NCBI GenBank assembly: GCA_003694525.1
Contig: RFLK01000023.1
Coordinates: 1-5,909 of the forward strand
From: Candidatus Woesearchaeota archaeon
GTDB lineage: Archaea > Nanobdellota > Nanobdellia > Woesearchaeales > ARS49
Length of the DNA: 5,909 nt
Reading direction: 5' to 3'
The translations under genes and the position numbers were made by a program. Positions 4,794-5,909 of the stretch are shown here, piece after piece. The notes beneath the pieces were generated by a model. That model ran no database searches. It was not told where the DNA came from and saw only the letters and a program-made list of their open reading frames with translations. How positions within the stretch are numbered: the first letter of the stretch is position 1; the number at the start of each line of letters is the position of its first letter.

Positions 4794-5909
4794 TCAAATG
4801 ACCACTGTGAAATTGACGTATTCTGAGACAGTATTGCCTGAAACGTCCTTGCAAGCAAAACGCGCAATATGGGACCCGTTAGACAAAGAAGCATTAAGAC
4901 TCCAAAAAGGCTTATTGAAATTCATATTGATTGCACCCTCAGAATCAGTATCAGAAACGCATATTGAAACACCGAAAGAATCAAACACGCTCAAATTGTA
5001 AGTCACACTGCCATTAGTAACATTCGACTCGTTCTGAGGGAACAGCACTGTTATAACTGGCGGAGTTCTGTCAACAATGCAATCTGAAGGGCAAGAATTC
5101 TCATTTTCATCATTCTCGCAATTGCCATTTCCGCACTTTGGAAGCGTTATGTTACCTGCAATGCAAGAACAATCGCTATTGCAATACCCGCTCTCAACGA
5201 TTTTTCCAGACAGAGAATCGCGCACAAAACAATAACTTCCCGATTCAACCTGGCCAGTTATCACATCTCGCTTTAAAGGAGGCTCGCAAGACTCAACAAA
5301 GCCATCAGAATTAGGCGTTTGTATCAGAAAATCACCGCACACGCCCGTATTATTCTGGCCCGGAAGAGAACAAGAACAATCGGGCCTGCAAAGGCCAGGG
5401 CAAGCAGACTCATCAGAAGCCTCGCACTGCTCAATTGGAGCCTCAACAACACCATTTCCGCAATAACCAGAGTAACCCTTTGCAATGCGCTCAAGCTCGT
5501 CAAGCAAACGACAATTAGCAGGGTACCTTTTGGAATACTCGCTTATCTTATCAAGACCTGATGATACAACAGAGATGCGCTCAGAGCCGGTCAGCCAGCT
5601 AAACGTTCTAACATTCTCCTGCCAGAACCCGCACACACCCGCTCGTTCAGACCAGAGAGGACGCAGTGCAGGAAGATTTGAAGCCAATATTTTCTTGAAA
5701 GCATCCGGGCTCTTGAGCTTTAACACCCTTACAATATCAGTCTCCTGACCGTTCCTGTATACAGCTTCAAACTGAACACCATCAGGGGTTTCTGACCTTG
5801 AAGAAGATACGTACCTGTTTGAGCCTATATCGCTTTCTATAAGCTCTGCAAAGCCTGCCGGCTTCACCTCAAAGGCTCCAAGCCCCCACTTGTTGCCATT
5901 GCAATCCCA
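4794..5909 (-). CDS. Large cysteine-rich secreted surface protein, N-terminus beyond the window
   Basis: The frame is open to the right edge, so the 371 visible residues are the C-terminal part. Visible residues 1 to about 145 form an unrecognised domain with a W-x-x-GSERISVVSS...YSKRYP segment, as seen in some archaeal exported proteins. Three cysteine-rich modules follow: CGNG...EQC...DCSC (about 150-181), CGDF...ESC...DCSC (about 191-249) and CGNGNCENDENENSCPSDC (259-277), resembling the small EGF-like or DUF4215-type modules of secreted proteins. The tail (about 284-371) begins PPVITVLFPQNES and looks like an immunoglobulin-like beta domain. Nine N-glycosylation sequons (N-x-S/T) cluster in the last 200 residues. 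The protein ends at FTVVI without a membrane span, so any anchor must be N-terminal. A cell-surface role is inferred from composition; no enzyme motif is visible. The codon at 5867 (GTG) is not a real start: the reading frame continues upstream. Confidence 0.82.
   Translation of the reverse strand, partial: WDCNGNKWGLGAFEVKPAGFAELIESDIGSNRYVSSSRSETPDGVQFEAVYRNGQETDIVRVLKLKSPDAFKKILASNLPALRPLWSERAGVCGFWQENVRTFSWLTGSERISVVSSGLDKISEYSKRYPANCRLLDELERIAKGYSGYCGNGVVEAPIEQCEASDESACPGLCRPDCSCSLPGQNNTGVCGDFLIQTPNSDGFVESCEPPLKRDVITGQVESGSYCFVRDSLSGKIVESGYCNSDCSCIAGNITLPKCGNGNCENDENENSCPSDCIVDRTPPVITVLFPQNESNVTNGSVTYNLSVFDSFGVSICVSDTDSEGAINMNFNKPFWSLNASLSNGSHIARFACKDVSGNTVSEYVNFTVVI

Overview
The window looks archaeal. 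The genes at 61, 1919 and 2014 each have an A/T-rich TATA-like box centred about 27-30 bases upstream of the start codon and no ribosome binding site, the layout of leaderless archaeal mRNAs. Downstream genes of one operon instead carry GGAGGTG-type sites matching the archaeal 16S rRNA 3' end. An endonuclease Q homologue and small membrane-anchored secreted proteins fit as well. Very tight packing, with convergent genes overlapping at their stop codons, suggests a small streamlined genome, possibly a DPANN-type archaeon; that lineage guess is inference.

Left half (1-3171), nucleic-acid enzymes: a type 1 RNase H (61-486, +); convergent with it and overlapping by 4 bases, a two-domain nuclease of the DUF2779 type (483-1919, -) combining a Cas4/RecB-like PD-(D/E)XK domain with predicted Fe-S cysteines and a DnaQ-like 3'-5' exonuclease domain; and, divergent from that gene across a 94-base promoter region, an endonuclease Q homologue (2014-3171, +) expected to nick DNA at deaminated bases. 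These three genes could serve one repair process, but they have separate promoters and the link is inference.

Right half (3165-5909, all - strand), cell envelope plus a thiol protein. The 3' part of a large secreted, cysteine-rich, sequon-rich surface protein enters from the right edge and stops at 4794. A TATA box at 4772-4780 then starts a compact operon of five genes, read right to left: three tandem small proteins, each with an N-terminal membrane anchor and the same eight-cysteine ectodomain framework ending C-x-C-x-stop; a 64-residue protein with two membrane spans; and a thioredoxin/glutaredoxin-fold protein with a CEEC motif. The genes are joined by ATGA and GTGA stop-start overlaps or gaps of 1-10 bases. 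The operon's last gene overlaps the endonuclease Q gene by 7 bases, tail to tail.

The least explained element is the three-paralogue eight-cysteine family and its co-transcription with a CxxC thiol protein. No tRNA, rRNA, CRISPR array or insertion sequence is visible, and no stretch over 100 bases lacks a gene.
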